A stretch of DNA of 64,000 nt from Megascapheus bottae (Eukaryota > Chordata > Mammalia > Rodentia > Geomyidae), in contig JANJXV010000037.1 in assembly GCA_024803745.1 (NCBI GenBank), positions 2,975,001 through 3,039,000 on the forward strand. The letters run 5' to 3'. Made by a program: the position numbers and the translations under genes. Positions 62,995-64,000 of this stretch are shown piece by piece (the stretch's first letter is position 1; each line of letters starts with the position of its first letter). A model generated the notes under the pieces. It saw only the letters and a list, made by a program, of their open reading frames with translations, made no database searches and was not told the DNA's origin.

Positions 62995-63545
62995 AAATTA
63001 AATTGCTCACCCATCAGTTTGTCAAAGATTATGTAAGTGTTGGTTAGTAAGACATGACACATGAATAAACTAGACTCTTGTTTCTATCTTCAACATGCTT
63101 CTACATGAAGGATGTTGGTATGTGTACCTAAAAAAAGGGGAAGAAGATGAGTCATTGCTATATAAACTCCATTGCAAATGGAGGTGGAATACAACCTCAA
63201 GGTCACAGTTAGATCTTTGTCAACAAGGTTGGAAGAAATATTCTGTGTATTTCTCCCCAGGCTTCCTGATTAACAATGTGCTACAGAATATTAATTAGAT
63301 TTGAATAAAGTCTTAAGTCTTCTGAGGTTGGTCAGCGCCTCTTTACTTTTTGGAACTGATATTAAATACAGATCCATTCTCTGGCACCAATTCTGATTCT
63401 GAAAGTTGACCTAATTTTTTCCTCAGCCAGTAATGTGGAAGAAGAAAATCAGATTTATTAAACAGCCACCTTTCTCCCCTCTCTGAAAAGTAGGATATTA
63501 GGTTATGTATTGAACATTTTGCTGTTCAACAAAGTAGTTTATGAA
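62995..63545. other. Intergenic, nothing recognised
   Basis: No exon. A 67-codon frame at 63095-63298 has no recognisable homology. Confidence 0.45.
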
Positions 63546-63547
63546 TG

Positions 63548-63828
63548 CAGTGAGAATTGGTCAGTCACAGGGCTTGAACTCAGCCTGGCTATTATCCCTC
63601 AGCTGTTTTTACTCATGGCTAGCTAGCACTCTACTTCAAGCTATAGCAAGCACTACTTCCAGTTTTCTGGCAGTTGATTGGAAATAAAGTCTCATGGATT
63701 TTCCTGCCTGGGTTGGCTTTGAACTGTGCTCCTCAGATCCTTAGATAGGACTACAGGCAAGGCAAGGACTACAGGCCAGGCTAACAATAGCCCAGCTATT
63801 CAAGCCGGGCTACAGTGAGAATTGATCA
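63548..63828 (-). repeat. B1-like/Geo SINE, antisense, with target-site duplication
   Basis: Reversed composite SINE between CAGTGAGAATTGGTCA (63548-63563) and CAGTGAGAATTGATCA (63813-63828). It carries a small internal repeat of AGGACTACAGGC near 63745-63780. Confidence 0.82.
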
Positions 63829-63829
63829 A

Positions 63830-64000
63830 TGTCAACTCTTTCAATATTTTCATTCACCTCTCCCAGCCATCCCCTCCCCCCACTTTTCTTAATTTTCTGG
63901 ATCTGTATTGATTTTTTGGCCATAATGTAGTTTATGTGTACAATGAATATTGATCTGTGTCACCCCTTTACCACTTTCATTCCCCTTCCATCTCCCTCTT
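63830..64000 (-). repeat. Possible LINE-1 3'UTR fragment
   Basis: Pyrimidine-rich sequence with CATTCCCCTTCCATCTCCCT resembles the antisense of an older LINE-1 3'UTR; it continues off the right edge. Confidence 0.35.

Noticed and set aside
54000..64000. Another SPINK gene (SPINK13 expected next by human order)
   Set aside because: No Kazal motif of the form PVCxSxG with the expected cysteine spacing was found on either strand by eye. It probably lies beyond the right edge; a profile search would be needed to be sure.

Overview
This window is nuclear DNA from a mammal: sparse genes with small GT-AG exons, one CpG-island promoter, and dense SINEs, LINE-1 pieces and microsatellites. The SINEs narrow it further. 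Many copies pair an ID-like, tRNA-Ala-type left half (A box 'GGCCTAGTGGTAGAGTG', B box 'GGTTCGATTCC') with a right half running 'GTGGCTCAAGTGGTAGAG...GAGTTCAAGCCCCAGGAC'. This matches my recollection of IDL-Geo, a SINE described only from Geomyoidea (kangaroo rats, pocket mice, pocket gophers). The host is therefore most likely a heteromyid or geomyid rodent; the species cannot be read from the sequence.

Three protein-coding genes were found, all on the minus strand. Their order agrees with human chromosome 5q32 (SPINK7, SPINK9, FBXO38). FBXO38 occupies the left end. Its CpG-island promoter and 5'UTR exon lie at about 12.4-13.1 kb, and coding exons 2-6 run from 6142 down to 774; the rest of the gene is beyond the left edge. 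SPINK9 is complete in four exons (45433 down to 41482). SPINK7 is complete in four exons (53317 down to 49726). FBXO38 is a broadly expressed F-box adaptor. The SPINK genes encode small secreted Kazal-type inhibitors of epithelial serine proteases and have TATA-type promoters.

The 28 kb between the FBXO38 promoter and SPINK9 has no recognised functional gene. It holds a UBE2N processed pseudogene with its long 3'UTR (19887-20947), two related LTR-like repeats, a LINE-1 with a twin-priming inversion and clear target-site duplications (24143-25267), an ancient MIR, several LINE-1 3'UTR-only insertions, a class II-like solo LTR (38397-38683) and many SINEs. The right 10 kb upstream of SPINK7 holds only repeats, including an unusual inverted repeat near 57 kb and a LINE-1 3' end with target-site duplications.

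No previously undescribed biological system was identified. The items most worth a second look are the changed reactive-site residue in SPINK9, the inverted repeat at 57 kb, the twin-primed LINE-1, the microsatellite-bearing 122-bp duplication, and two SINE families that share one tRNA-like right half. All gene and family names rest on recognition from memory; no alignment was run.
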